From: Corynebacterium sp. P4-C1
Lineage (GTDB): Bacteria > Actinomycetota > Actinomycetes > Mycobacteriales > Mycobacteriaceae
DNA: 64,000 nucleotides
Reading direction: 5' to 3'
NCBI RefSeq assembly: GCF_030503595.1
Contig: NZ_CP129966.1
Location: 1,612,001-1,676,000, forward strand
The position numbers and the translations under genes were made by a program. A model generated the notes under the pieces. The model was not told the origin of the DNA, made no database searches, and saw nothing but the letters and a program-made list of their open reading frames with translations. This document shows, piece after piece, positions 53,127-63,502 of the stretch. Within the stretch, counting starts at the first letter, position 1. Each line of letters starts with the position of its first letter.

Positions 53127-54629
53127 ATGACGACGCAGCTGACCCAGGAAAACTCGACCAAGACCATCAAGAACCCAGCTGACGGATCCATCGTCGGCAC
53201 GACCAACTACCACTCCGCGGACACCGCCCGCGAATACATCCAGCGTGCCCGCGCCAAGCAGCCCGAATGGGCCGCCACCCCCGTCAAAGAGCGCAAGAAG
53301 ATCATGCTGCGCTACCACGACCTCGTGCTCAAGCACCAAAAAGAGCTTCTCGACCTCATCCAGGACGAGAACGGCAAAAACCGCCGCTCCGCCTTCGAGG
53401 AAGTGCTCGACAGCGCCCTGACCGCTCGCCACTACGCGTACCGAGCCGGCAAGCTGCTCAAGGACGAACGCGCCAAGGTCGCGCTTCCGATCGCGACGAA
53501 AACCCGTGTCGAGCACGCCCCCGTCGGCGTGGTGGGCATCATCGCGCCGTGGAACTACCCGCTGGTGCTCAGCCTTTCCGACGCCATCCCCGCCATGCTC
53601 GCCGGCAACACCGTGGTGCTCAAGCCCGACTCCTCCACCCCGCTGACTGCACTACGCGCCGCCGAACTCTTCGCTGAGGCCGGCCTGCCGAAGGATGTCC
53701 TCAACGTCGTTCCGGGCTCCGGCCGCGAAGTCGGGCAGCTGCTCGTGCAGGAGACCGACTACCTCATGTTCACCGGCTCCTCCGCCACCGGCGCGAAGCT
53801 GGCCGCGCAGGCCGGTGAACGCCTCATCGGCTTCTCCGGTGAACTCGGTGGCAAGAACCCGCTCATCGTCACCGCCGATGCCGACGTGGACAAGGTCGTC
53901 AGCGGCATCCGCCACGCCTGCTTCTCCAACACGGGCCAGCTGTGCATTTCCATCGAGCGCATGTACGTCCACCGCGACGTGGCGGATGAGTTCATTCCGG
54001 CGTTCGTGCGCTGCGTCGAGAAGATGCGCATCGGCGGCGGCCACGACTGGAACATCGACATGGGTTCCCTCATCAGCGAGGACCAGGCTGACACTGTCGC
54101 CGAATTCGTCGAGGACGCCGTGGCCAAGGGCGCGACCGTCGCCACCGGCGGGAAGCGGCTGCCCAACCTCGGGCCAGCCTTCTACGCCCCGACCGTGCTG
54201 CTCAACGTTCCCGAAGACGCGAAGCTGTACCGCGACGAGGTCTTCGGCCCCGTCGTCTACATCGAGGTCGTCGACTCCCACGAGGAAGCCATCCGGAAAG
54301 CCAACGACACCGAGTACGGCCTGAACGCCTCCGTTTTCGGCAAGCCGTCCACCGCCCAGGAGATCGCTTCCCAATTGCAGGCGGGCACCGTGAACATCAA
54401 CGAGGGCTACGGCGCTGGCTGGTCCTCCATCGGTGCACCCATGGGCGGCTGGAAGCGCTCCGGTGTCGGCCGTCGCCATGGCGACGGCGGTCTGCTCAAG
54501 TACACCGAGTCCCGCACCGTCTCCGAACAGCGCATTGTTCCCATCGCCGGGCCCGACGGCCTCGCGCCCGAGAAATGGGCGCAGGCGCTGACCTTCGCCC
54601 TGAAGTACGGACGCGAACTCATGCGCTAA
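53127..54629 (+). CDS. gabD2: Succinate-semialdehyde-type aldehyde dehydrogenase
   Basis: 500 residues. NAD(P) site FTGSSATGAKLAAQA, catalytic Glu in FSGELGGKNPLIVTAD and Cys in FSNTGQLCISIERM, C-terminal GWKRSGVGRRHGDGG. Belongs to the succinic-semialdehyde group (GabD2-like) by overall pattern; exact substrate unproven. ATG at 53127 gives the family N terminus; upstream extension is not coding-like. Confidence 0.88.
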   Translation: MTTQLTQENSTKTIKNPADGSIVGTTNYHSADTAREYIQRARAKQPEWAATPVKERKKIMLRYHDLVLKHQKELLDLIQDENGKNRRSAFEEVLDSALTARHYAYRAGKLLKDERAKVALPIATKTRVEHAPVGVVGIIAPWNYPLVLSLSDAIPAMLAGNTVVLKPDSSTPLTALRAAELFAEAGLPKDVLNVVPGSGREVGQLLVQETDYLMFTGSSATGAKLAAQAGERLIGFSGELGGKNPLIVTADADVDKVVSGIRHACFSNTGQLCISIERMYVHRDVADEFIPAFVRCVEKMRIGGGHDWNIDMGSLISEDQADTVAEFVEDAVAKGATVATGGKRLPNLGPAFYAPTVLLNVPEDAKLYRDEVFGPVVYIEVVDSHEEAIRKANDTEYGLNASVFGKPSTAQEIASQLQAGTVNINEGYGAGWSSIGAPMGGWKRSGVGRRHGDGGLLKYTESRTVSEQRIVPIAGPDGLAPEKWAQALTFALKYGRELMR

Positions 54630-54903
54630 ACCTGTTCGCCTCCGCTATCCGGCCGGATTTTTCTTGCCTCATGTTTTCGGGCGTGCTTGATCGGCGGTCC
54701 TGCGTGGTGTTTCGCGGGATCGCCGTATCAGCAGTCGAGCGGTCCGGCAACCCCATGACAAGCCAGCTTGGCGACGCACGGGATGCCGTCGTGGAAAGCC
54801 TCTCCGCGGCCTTCGACGAGTCGGCTGCGTGGTCGATCGGTTTCTCGGCGCTCTTCCTGGTGTCGAGTCAGGACCCCACCCGTGCGGGGTGCGGGGTGCG
54901 GGG
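54630..54903. other. Intergenic region with GC-rich direct repeats
   Basis: 274 nt without a credible gene. Near its right end three adjoining TGCGGGG units (54884-54903) face a CCCCACCC run, giving a possible stem that could terminate the leftward GH13 gene. A CCGGCCGG with a T-run at 54650-54664 may terminate the rightward dehydrogenase. Confidence 0.5.
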
Positions 54904-56079
54904 TCAGGGCACCCACTCGTAGAGCGTCTCGTCGGCGGAGCGGATGCGGATACCGGGGGCGGGGTTGAGCCAGGCGTCGATAAGCAAATGCTCGGTGCCG
55001 TTGAAGACGCGGTAGCTGATTGTCTCGTTGGTTTTGTCGAGGACCTCAATGTCGGCGTGGGTGAGCCACGGGTGGCGGCGGCGCAGACCAATGAGGGCTT
55101 GGTGCTCGCGGAAGATCCAGACGCCGAGCTCGGAAAGCTCGTCAGGCGTCGCGGGCAGGGGCGGGCGGACGGCATCGTCTGCGCTGAAGCCTTCACCGCG
55201 GATGCCTTCAAAGCCTTGTTCGTCGCCGTAGTAGATGCTGGGCATGCCTGGCAGCGTCAGCAGGATCGCGAGGGCCAGGATCGACTTGTCCTGACCGACT
55301 TTGCTGGCGATGCGGTCGACGTCGTGGTTACCGATGAAGGTGTTGGTGAGCAGCCCGCGGGAGATATCGCGGTGGCGGGACAGGGCGTGGTCGAGTTCCC
55401 AGAAGTTGGCGTCGTGAAGCGAGCTCCAGATGGCTTTCCACAGCTCGTACTGGGTGACGGCATCGAGGGTGCCGTCATGGGCGATTTGGGCGTAGTCGCC
55501 GTGGATGACCTCACCGAGGAAGAGGGCATCGGGGTATTCGGCGCGCACCCGGGCGAGCACGTCGGACCAGAAGGCAGGCGGGACGGAGTAGGCGACATCG
55601 AGACGCCACCCGGCGATGCCGCGGGCCAGCCAGAACTTCATGATGTCGGCGACCATCTCCTTGACGCGCTCGTCATCGTGGTGGAGCGTGGCCAGTTCGT
55701 CGTGCCCCTCCCAGTTGGTGTTGCCGGCGAGCCCCTCGGCGACGGCGGGGTGGGTCGCGGCGACGTGGTTGAATACTCCGTCGAGCATCACTGTGATGCC
55801 GCGCGTGCGGCAGGCGTCCATGAGCCAGTCGAAGTCCTCGTTGGTGCCCAGACGGGAGTCGATGCGGTAGTGGTCGAGTGTGTCGTAACCGTGCCCGACG
55901 GACTCGAAGATGGGGGCGAGCAGCAGGCCGTCGCAGCCGAGTTCGATGAGGTAGTCGAGCCACGGCTCGAGGGAGCGGAGGCGCGGCGCGGCGTCGGCGC
56001 CCTCATCACCACGGTCGCGGATCGGGGCGCCGGTGGCGCCGAGGGGGTAGATGTGCCACCAGATCGTGCTGTCGAGCAT
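54904..56079 (-). CDS. GH13-family alpha-amylase-like glycosidase
   Basis: 391 residues, small alpha-amylase fold. Motif order: DGLLLAPIFESVGHGYDTLDHYRID, catalytic nucleophile in GWRLDVAYSVP, acid/base Glu in LFLGEVIHGDYA, IGNHDVDRIAS. No signal peptide, so intracellular; it probably acts on maltooligosaccharides or glycogen. It lies 116 nt downstream of glsA on the same strand. Confidence 0.88.
   Translation of the reverse strand: MLDSTIWWHIYPLGATGAPIRDRGDEGADAAPRLRSLEPWLDYLIELGCDGLLLAPIFESVGHGYDTLDHYRIDSRLGTNEDFDWLMDACRTRGITVMLDGVFNHVAATHPAVAEGLAGNTNWEGHDELATLHHDDERVKEMVADIMKFWLARGIAGWRLDVAYSVPPAFWSDVLARVRAEYPDALFLGEVIHGDYAQIAHDGTLDAVTQYELWKAIWSSLHDANFWELDHALSRHRDISRGLLTNTFIGNHDVDRIASKVGQDKSILALAILLTLPGMPSIYYGDEQGFEGIRGEGFSADDAVRPPLPATPDELSELGVWIFREHQALIGLRRRHPWLTHADIEVLDKTNETISYRVFNGTEHLLIDAWLNPAPGIRIRSADETLYEWVP
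54975..54985 (+). repeat. CGTCGATAAGC motif, copy 17
   Basis: Inside the GH13 gene, antisense, encoding Leu-Ile-Asp (LLIDAWL). Upstream flank TGAGCCAGG. Confidence 0.85.
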
Positions 56080-56195
56080 GATTCCTCCTGCCTGTAGCTG
56101 TATCGAAGCCGCGCTTTGCCCGGCTCAATAACGGCATCGACGTGTTCCACCTCGATGTTAGTGCTCTCCCCGGGGTGGCTTGGGCGCGCTCGGGG

Positions 56196-57752
56196 CTAGT
56201 CCCCGCGGTTGATGAGCGGCTCGAGGCGTTGACGGATCCGGTTGTGCCAGTGCTCGGCGGACTCTTCCAGATTGGGGCGCAGACCGCGGTGCGTGAGGTT
56301 GACGCGGGTGCTGCCGTCCTCATCTTCGTCGATATCGAAGATGTAGTCGTCCCCGGTCGGTTCGTCGTGCACGACGACGCGCTGGCCGTCGTCGCTCCTG
56401 TCGACGGTGAGCTCGCCGGGCGTGTCCTCTTCCCACCACTCCTGGGGTTTGCACACGACGCTGTAGGCATCCTTCCGGGAGGCTGTGACTGTGAAGGAGT
56501 CGGTGAAGTCCTGGATGGACTCGACGTGGGTGCCGTCGGAGAACTCGTAGTCCGGCATGGCGGATTCGGGGTCGTAGACGGCGACATCGAAACCGTCTTC
56601 GCGGAATTGGCGCAGTCCTTCCTTGATCAGGCGGCGGCCGGCTAAATTGAACGAGGTCACGTGGGAGAAGTCGAGGACGAGCTCGTCGCCGACAAGTTCG
56701 CGCTCAACGAGCTCATGAAGGATCTGCTCGGCGGCGGTGAAGTTGATCATGCCCTGCAGGCGCACGACGTTGGTCTCGCCCTCGCGGCGCACCGACCGGA
56801 TGCCCGGCGCGGAGTAGTAGTGGGAGCCCATCATGTGGAGGCCGAGGCTCTTGGACAGGCGGCGGAAGATCTCCACGCCGCGCACGGAATTGCCTTTCTC
56901 ATTCAGGCGCGGGGACAGCGACGCGGCGCCGAGCTGGCCGGGCAAGGTCCCGATCAGCCCGCCGGCCACGCCGGACTTGGCGGGGATGCCGACGGTGCTC
57001 ATCCACTTGCCGGAGCCGTCGTACATGCCGGCCGACGCCATGACGGACTGGGTGAGGCGGCAGGCCTGCGAGCTGAGCACGCGCTCCCCCGTGACGGGCT
57101 GCACGCCGCCGTTGGCTAGGGTGGCGGCCATGACGGCCAGGTCCTTGACGGTGACCAGGATGGAGCACTGCCGGATGTAGCTGGTCACAGCGTCGTCGAC
57201 ATCGTCCTCGATAATCCCGTACACCCGCAGCATGTGGGCCAGGGCCATGTTGCGGTCGGCGGTTTCGAGCTCGGCGTCGATGATGTCTTCGTCAAAACGC
57301 AGTTGGCGCCCCGCAAGACGGGAGAACACGTCCAGGACCATGGAGCAACGCTTTTCGACGGTCGCATCCGTCCCCGCCACCAGCTGGTTCACGGCGATGG
57401 CCCCAGCGTTGATCATGGGGTTGGTGGGGCGTTTCGTGTCGTCGTCGAGCGAAAGTTCGTTGAATGCTTCGCCGGACGGCTCCATGCCCACCACGCTGTG
57501 GACATTTTCCACCCCGCCCTGGTCCAGCGCGATCGCGTAGACGAACGGCTTGGAGATGGACTGGATGGAGAATTCGTAATCGTCATCCCCCACGGAGTAG
57601 AGGTTGCCGCTGCGGGTGCACAACGCGAGCGCGAGCTTGTCGGGGTCGGCGTTGCGCAGCGTCTCGATGTAGTCGGCGTTCTCACCATCGGTGATGTCGC
57701 GGACCTCGTCGAGGATGGTGTTCAAATATCCGGGGATCGGGGTGTTCGGCAT
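56196..57752 (-). CDS. glsA: Glutaminase A fused to STAS and SRPBCC-like domains
   Basis: Hydrolyses glutamine to glutamate and ammonia. The 518-residue product has a serine-dependent glutaminase domain at residues 1 to about 305, with SISK at 65-68 (nucleophile Ser and Lys), PTNPMINAGAIA and GLIGTLPGQLG. A STAS domain follows at about 320-425 (VVRLQGMINFTAAEQILHEL, LDFSHVTSFNLAGRRLIKEG). The last 95 residues resemble a short AHSA1/SRPBCC module (SVVCKPQEWWEED, VNLTHRGLRPN, AEHWHNRIRQRLEPL). Glutaminase-STAS fusions are known in actinobacteria; the third part is an inference from pattern. No frame break is seen. Confidence 0.88.
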   Translation of the reverse strand: MPNTPIPGYLNTILDEVRDITDGENADYIETLRNADPDKLALALCTRSGNLYSVGDDDYEFSIQSISKPFVYAIALDQGGVENVHSVVGMEPSGEAFNELSLDDDTKRPTNPMINAGAIAVNQLVAGTDATVEKRCSMVLDVFSRLAGRQLRFDEDIIDAELETADRNMALAHMLRVYGIIEDDVDDAVTSYIRQCSILVTVKDLAVMAATLANGGVQPVTGERVLSSQACRLTQSVMASAGMYDGSGKWMSTVGIPAKSGVAGGLIGTLPGQLGAASLSPRLNEKGNSVRGVEIFRRLSKSLGLHMMGSHYYSAPGIRSVRREGETNVVRLQGMINFTAAEQILHELVERELVGDELVLDFSHVTSFNLAGRRLIKEGLRQFREDGFDVAVYDPESAMPDYEFSDGTHVESIQDFTDSFTVTASRKDAYSVVCKPQEWWEEDTPGELTVDRSDDGQRVVVHDEPTGDDYIFDIDEDEDGSTRVNLTHRGLRPNLEESAEHWHNRIRQRLEPLINRGD

Positions 57753-57773
57753 GCGCGCTAGTGTAAAGCGAAA

Positions 57774-57810
57774 GGCCCGCCGATAAGAGCATTTTGCTTA
57801 TCGACGGGCC
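57774..57810 (-). terminator. Terminator of tRNA-Leu built from the interspersed motif
   Basis: Arms 57774-57790 (GGCCCGCCGATAAGAGC) and 57796-57810 (GCTTATCGACGGGCC) with a 5-nt loop, followed on the minus strand by TTTCGCTTT. The right arm contains exact motif copy 18, the left a two-change copy, so the stem is an inverted pair of the repeat. Confidence 0.8.
57796..57806 (-). repeat. CGTCGATAAGC motif, copy 18
   Basis: Second intergenic copy; forms one arm of the tRNA-Leu terminator hairpin. Upstream flank CACGGCC. Confidence 0.85.
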
Positions 57811-57819
57811 GTGCGTTCG

Positions 57820-57903
57820 TGCCCGGGGGGGGACTTGAACCCCCACGTTCTTGCGAACACTGGCACCTGAAGCCAGCGCGTCTGCCAATTCCGCCACCCG
57901 GGC
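57820..57903 (-). tRNA. tRNA-Leu (anticodon CAG)
   Basis: 84 nt with GCCCGGG acceptor, discriminator A, long variable arm, anticodon loop TTCAGGT giving CAG (reads CUG). CCA not encoded. Eight consecutive G in the plus strand are part of the T-stem/acceptor junction and pair correctly. Confidence 0.94.
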
Positions 57904-58005
57904 GGGCGACTAAGTAAACATAGCACGCGCACTCCAACAAACTCCAAATTGACTGGCTGAGGGCAATTTTCGGCTTCGCAGCTATGTTGTTGGAACCTGG
58001 AACCC

Positions 58006-58011
58006 TATACT
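58006..58011 (+). promoter_or_regulatory. Candidate -10 box of the FHA/PknA operon
   Basis: TATACT 58 nt before the fhaA start. No good -35 hexamer at standard spacing, which is common in corynebacteria. Confidence 0.35.
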
Positions 58012-58063
58012 ATCTGTCGAAACATTACTGCTGGGAGTGCACGCTGAGAGGAGGTGTGGGCGG

Positions 58064-58873
58064 ATGGGACTGATGGACCGTTTGGCCAAAGTGGACAGTT
58101 CGCTGCAGCGCGGACTGGACAACGGATTCGCCGCTGTCTTCGGCGGGCGCGTTGTGCCGGCGGAGCTGGAGGAGCTGCTGAAGCAGGAAACCCAGGACGG
58201 GCTGTTCACCAACGAATACGACGAGTTGATCACACCGAACGTGTTCGCGATCGGAGTGTCCAGCAAGGATTTGGAGAACCTCTCGCAGGACCCGGATCTG
58301 CCCACCGACCTCGCCGGCCAGCTCACCCGCTTCATCCGCAACCAGAACATCGGCCTGTACGGGCCTGTCGTCGTGCGAGTCGCGGAGGAATCCGGTCTGC
58401 GCACCGGGCAACTCCGCGTGTCGTCGTATGTCGATGAGGAACCGGACGTCGAAAGCGGCTTCGACGCGATTTTGTCGGACCGCTCACCCCACTCCCAGGA
58501 GGCACCAGTGACCCAGACCCAGACCCAGCCCCACGACGCTGCCAGCGCCGCTGTGAGCCTGCTCCTGCTGGACGGCACCTCGCGCACCTACCCGGTGCAC
58601 GAGGGCTCCAACATCCTGGGCCGCTCCAACGACTGCGATTTCCGCCTGCCGGACACGGGCGTGTCCCGCCAGCACGCGGAGATCATCTGGGACGGCACGG
58701 CCGCGTTCCTGGTGGACCTGCAGTCCACCAACGGCACCACGGTCAACGACCAGCCGGTGGAGAACTGGGAGCTCGCGGACGGCGACGTGATCACCGTCGG
58801 CCACTCGAATATCGAGGTCCGGATCGCGGGCACGCGCCCTTATCCGGGCCCAGACGGCACGGCCGGACAGTAA
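58064..58873 (+). CDS. fhaA: FHA-domain protein FhaA
   Basis: 269 residues. N-terminal DUF3662 domain (MDRLAKVDSSLQRGLDNGFAAVFGG...), linker, and a C-terminal FHA domain (GRSNDCDFRLPDTGVSRQHAEIIWDG, LQSTNGTTVND) that binds phosphothreonine. In mycolata it couples PknA/B signalling to peptidoglycan synthesis. AGAGGAGG precedes the ATG; a GTG 27 nt upstream is also in frame but less well placed. First gene of the operon. Confidence 0.93.
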   Translation: MGLMDRLAKVDSSLQRGLDNGFAAVFGGRVVPAELEELLKQETQDGLFTNEYDELITPNVFAIGVSSKDLENLSQDPDLPTDLAGQLTRFIRNQNIGLYGPVVVRVAEESGLRTGQLRVSSYVDEEPDVESGFDAILSDRSPHSQEAPVTQTQTQPHDAASAAVSLLLLDGTSRTYPVHEGSNILGRSNDCDFRLPDTGVSRQHAEIIWDGTAAFLVDLQSTNGTTVNDQPVENWELADGDVITVGHSNIEVRIAGTRPYPGPDGTAGQ

Positions 58874-58889
58874 GGTGGCTATCTAACTC

Positions 58890-59341
58890 ATGGATTCTGC
58901 ATTGATGCTCGGGGCCCGCTTCGGCCTCCTTATTCTTCTGTGGCTGTTCATCTTCGTGGTGCTGGCTGTCCAGCGCCGCGATATCAAGACGGCCGAGGTG
59001 GCGCAGCGCCGCACGTCCGGCGCGCCAGCTCCCGCTTCCGCACGCCGCGAAAAGGCGCACGAGGTGGTCGTGGTTGAAGGCCCCCTGCGGGGCTCCCACA
59101 TGAATATCTCCACGGTGGAGGACCTCACTTTGGGGCGCGCCGACGACAACGACTTCGTGCTCGGCGATGATTTCGCGTCTTCGCGCCACGCCCGCCTATT
59201 CCGCCGCGGATCGGACTGGTTCGTGGAAGACTTGGATTCCCGCAACGGCACTTTCGTCGGCGGCATCCGCATCGACCAACCTGAGCGCGTCCAGGTGGGT
59301 ACCGACATCAAAATGGGGCGCACGATTGTGAGGTTGATGCC

Positions 59342-59345
<4 letters not shown>
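58890..59345 (+). CDS. fhaB: FHA-domain membrane protein FhaB
   Basis: 151 residues. One N-terminal membrane helix (LLILLWLFIFVVLAV), then an FHA domain (LGRADDNDFVLGDDFASSRHARLF, DLDSRNGTFVGG). Mycobacterial FhaB (FipA) helps cell division under stress through phosphothreonine binding. Overlaps pstP by 4 nt. Confidence 0.92.
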
Positions 59346-60685
<1,340 letters not shown>

Positions 60686-62032
60686 ATGCGACGGCTGTTC
60701 TCCCGCGGACTGGAACTCTTCCTTCTCGTGCTGTCGGCAGCCCTGCTGCTGCTCATGCTCGTCGGTCTGGAATTGTCGCAGGGCAACGCCCTGACAGTCG
60801 ACATGCTGTGGCTCGTAGGCGGCTTCATCGGCGTTTACGCCATCGCCCACGTGGCCATGTGCTACGCCGCGCCGTACGCCGACCAAGTGATGCTGCCGCT
60901 GGCTGCGACACTGAACGCAATCGGCCTGGTGGTGATTTACCGCCTCGACCTGGAGACGGACTTCGGACTGTCACCCCGCCAGATGATGTGGTCTCTTGTG
61001 GGCATCCTGTTCCTCGTGGCCACGCTGCTCGTCGTGCGCGACCACCGCGAGCTCACCCGCTTCTCCTACCTGCTGGGACTGCTGGGCATCATCCTGCTCG
61101 CGCTGCCGCTCGTGTGGCCGCAGCCGCCCGACGCTGAGGCCCGCATCTGGATCTGGCTCGGCCCGTTTTCAATCCAGCCCGGCGAATTCTCGAAGATTCT
61201 CCTGCTGCTCTTCTTCGCGCAGCTGCTGGCGCAGAAGCGCTCCCTGTTCACTGTCGCCGGCTACCGGTTCCTGGGCATGACCTTCCCGCGTCTGCGCGAC
61301 CTCGCGCCGATCCTGATGGTGTGGGCCATCGCGATCGTCATCATGGGCATCTCCAACGACTTCGGCCCGGCGCTGCTGCTCTTCGCCACGGTGCTGGGAA
61401 TGGTCTACTTCGCCACGGGCCGCACCAGCTGGCTGGTCATCGGGCTCGGCCTCGTCGCCGTGGGCGGCCTGGCCGTGTACAAGGTCTCCGCGAAGATCCA
61501 GGACCGCGTGGCCAATTTCCTCGACCCACTGTCCAACTACGACACCACCGGCTACCAGCCCTCCCAGGCCCTGTTCGGCCTGAGCTGGGGCGGCGTGACC
61601 GGCACCGGCCTCGGCTTCGGGCACCCGCAGATGGTGCCGGTGGCGCACGCCGACTATATTCTCGCCGCCATCGGCGAGGAGCTGGGCCTCGTGGGCCTGG
61701 CAGCGGTGCTCATCATCTTCGCCATCCTCATCACCCGTGGTTTCCGCACCGCCCTCGCGGTGCGCGACACCTACGGCAAGCTGGTCGCTTCTGGCCTGGC
61801 GCTCACCATCGCGGTGCAGATCTTCGTCGTCGCCGGCGGCGTGTCCGCCATGCTGCCCATGACGGGTTTGACCACGCCGTTCATGTCGGCTGGAGGTTCC
61901 GCCATCATGGCCAACTACATTCTTCTGGGGTTGCTGCTGCGCATCTCCAACAACGCCAACCGCCCCGTCGAGGACACCGGCGCGGCATCGGACGCCGATG
62001 CTGGTGCACCGGGACTTGTGGGGGTGCGGTAA
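60686..62032 (+). CDS. rodA: Peptidoglycan polymerase RodA (SEDS)
   Basis: 448 residues, ten or more membrane helices. SEDS motifs: PGEFSKILLLLFFAQLLA, GPALLLFATVLGMVYFATGR, LSNYDTTGYQPSQALFGLSWGGVTGTGLGFG, and GLTTPFMSAGGSAIMANYILLGLLLRISN. Polymerises lipid II with the cognate PBP encoded next. Corresponds to Rv0017c. Confidence 0.94.
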   Translation: MRRLFSRGLELFLLVLSAALLLLMLVGLELSQGNALTVDMLWLVGGFIGVYAIAHVAMCYAAPYADQVMLPLAATLNAIGLVVIYRLDLETDFGLSPRQMMWSLVGILFLVATLLVVRDHRELTRFSYLLGLLGIILLALPLVWPQPPDAEARIWIWLGPFSIQPGEFSKILLLLFFAQLLAQKRSLFTVAGYRFLGMTFPRLRDLAPILMVWAIAIVIMGISNDFGPALLLFATVLGMVYFATGRTSWLVIGLGLVAVGGLAVYKVSAKIQDRVANFLDPLSNYDTTGYQPSQALFGLSWGGVTGTGLGFGHPQMVPVAHADYILAAIGEELGLVGLAAVLIIFAILITRGFRTALAVRDTYGKLVASGLALTIAVQIFVVAGGVSAMLPMTGLTTPFMSAGGSAIMANYILLGLLLRISNNANRPVEDTGAASDADAGAPGLVGVR

Positions 62033-63502
62033 ATGAATACGTCGATACGCTGGGGAGCTTTCGGTTCCATCCTGCTGACGGTGCTGCTGCTCGCGAACTT
62101 CACGTGGGTGCAGGCCTTCCACGAGGAGGAGTACGCGCGCAACCCGCTGAACAACCGCAACTTCATCGAGGCGAAGAAGGTCGAGCGTGGCCAGATCAGC
62201 GCCGGCGGCCAGATCCTCGCCGAGTCCTCCCCGGCGGGCGACGGGTTCTTCACACGCAGCTACCCGAACATGCCGTACTCTTTCGCCCCTGTCGTGGGCT
62301 ACCTCTCGGACCGCTACGGCGCCGCCGGCGTGGAGTCGGGCTTCAACGCCGATCTGAACGGCGAGTCCAGCGCCAAGGGCAACCGTTTCCTCCGCACGTC
62401 GCTGGAGGGCCGCGTGGGTGATTCCGTTGAGCTGACCCTCGACCCGAAGACGCAGGCAACAGCGTACGACCAGCTGGAGAGCCGCGGATACAGCGGCGCG
62501 GTGGTGGCGCTGCGGCCGTCGACAGGCGAGGTGCTCGCGATGGCGTCGAACCCGTCCTACGACCCGAACGAGGTCGTGAACGACGACACCGCCGAGGCGA
62601 CCTGGGAGAAACTCAACGAGGCCTCCGGCCAGCCGCTGCTCAACCACGCGACGCAGGAGCAGCTGCCGCCCGGCTCGATTTTCAAGATCATCACCACCGC
62701 CGCGGGCCTGAAGAACGGCTACACGCCCGATTCCCCGCTGACGGGCGACGCCGCAATCACGCTGCCGGGCACAGAGGTGCAGCTGACCAACTACGGCGGC
62801 CGCGCCTGCGCCGGCGGAGGCACCACCACCCTGCGCACCGCGTTCATGCTCTCGTGCAACACCGCCTTCGTGCAGATGGCCACCGAGCTTGGCGACGCCC
62901 CGTTGCGCGATACCGCCAACGCCTTCGGCGTCGGCCAGAACTACGACCTCGGTCTACCCAACGCCGCTGGCTCCCTCGGCGGACTGGAAGACCTCGCCGC
63001 CGTGGGCATGTCCGCCATCGGCCAGCGCGACGTCACCATGACCGCGCTGCAGGCCGCAGTCATGGCCGCGACCGTTGCCAACGAAGGCCGCCGCATGGAT
63101 CCACACGTGGTTTCCCGCGTGGTCAGCCCCGAGATGAAGACCGTCCGCCAGATCCGCCCACGCCAGGCCGCCGAGGCCCTGACCAAGGAGGAGGCGGAGA
63201 CCATCACCGACCTCATGTACGCCTCCGAGCGCAACACCTACGGCTACAACGGCAACGGGTTCGCATCCAAGACCGGCACCGCCGAGCACGGTGAAGGACT
63301 TCCGCCGCACACTTGGTACGTCGCTTTCGACCCGGACAAGGACGTCGCTGTGGCCGTTGTGGTCAAAGACGGCGGCGGATTGGGCGAGAGCGCCACGGGC
63401 GGCCAGGTCGCAGCACCGGTGGGCCGCACCATCCTGAACACCGCCCCGGCACCGAAGCAGGACGACAAGCAAGACAAGAAACCCGCAGGAGGCGCTGAGT
63501 AA
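62033..63502 (+). CDS. pbpA: Class B penicillin-binding protein PbpA
   Basis: 489 residues. N-terminal membrane helix, then a dimerisation domain and transpeptidase domain with SxxK in PGSIFKIITTAAG, SxN in LSCNTAFVQ, and KTGT in ASKTGTAEHG. Cross-links peptidoglycan together with RodA. pknA begins inside its stop codon (TAATG). Confidence 0.94.
   Translation: MNTSIRWGAFGSILLTVLLLANFTWVQAFHEEEYARNPLNNRNFIEAKKVERGQISAGGQILAESSPAGDGFFTRSYPNMPYSFAPVVGYLSDRYGAAGVESGFNADLNGESSAKGNRFLRTSLEGRVGDSVELTLDPKTQATAYDQLESRGYSGAVVALRPSTGEVLAMASNPSYDPNEVVNDDTAEATWEKLNEASGQPLLNHATQEQLPPGSIFKIITTAAGLKNGYTPDSPLTGDAAITLPGTEVQLTNYGGRACAGGGTTTLRTAFMLSCNTAFVQMATELGDAPLRDTANAFGVGQNYDLGLPNAAGSLGGLEDLAAVGMSAIGQRDVTMTALQAAVMAATVANEGRRMDPHVVSRVVSPEMKTVRQIRPRQAAEALTKEEAETITDLMYASERNTYGYNGNGFASKTGTAEHGEGLPPHTWYVAFDPDKDVAVAVVVKDGGGLGESATGGQVAAPVGRTILNTAPAPKQDDKQDKKPAGGAE

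Noticed and set aside
2283..57806. CGTCGATAAGC as a polar motif such as KOPS or Chi
   Set aside because: Copies are about equally divided between strands (10 and 8) over a segment that should lie in one replichore, so strong polarity is not supported. It also does not match parS or a DnaA box well enough.
57821..57835. Homopolymer frame break at the eight-G run in tRNA-Leu
   Set aside because: The run pairs properly in the T-stem and acceptor stem, so no base needs to be removed.
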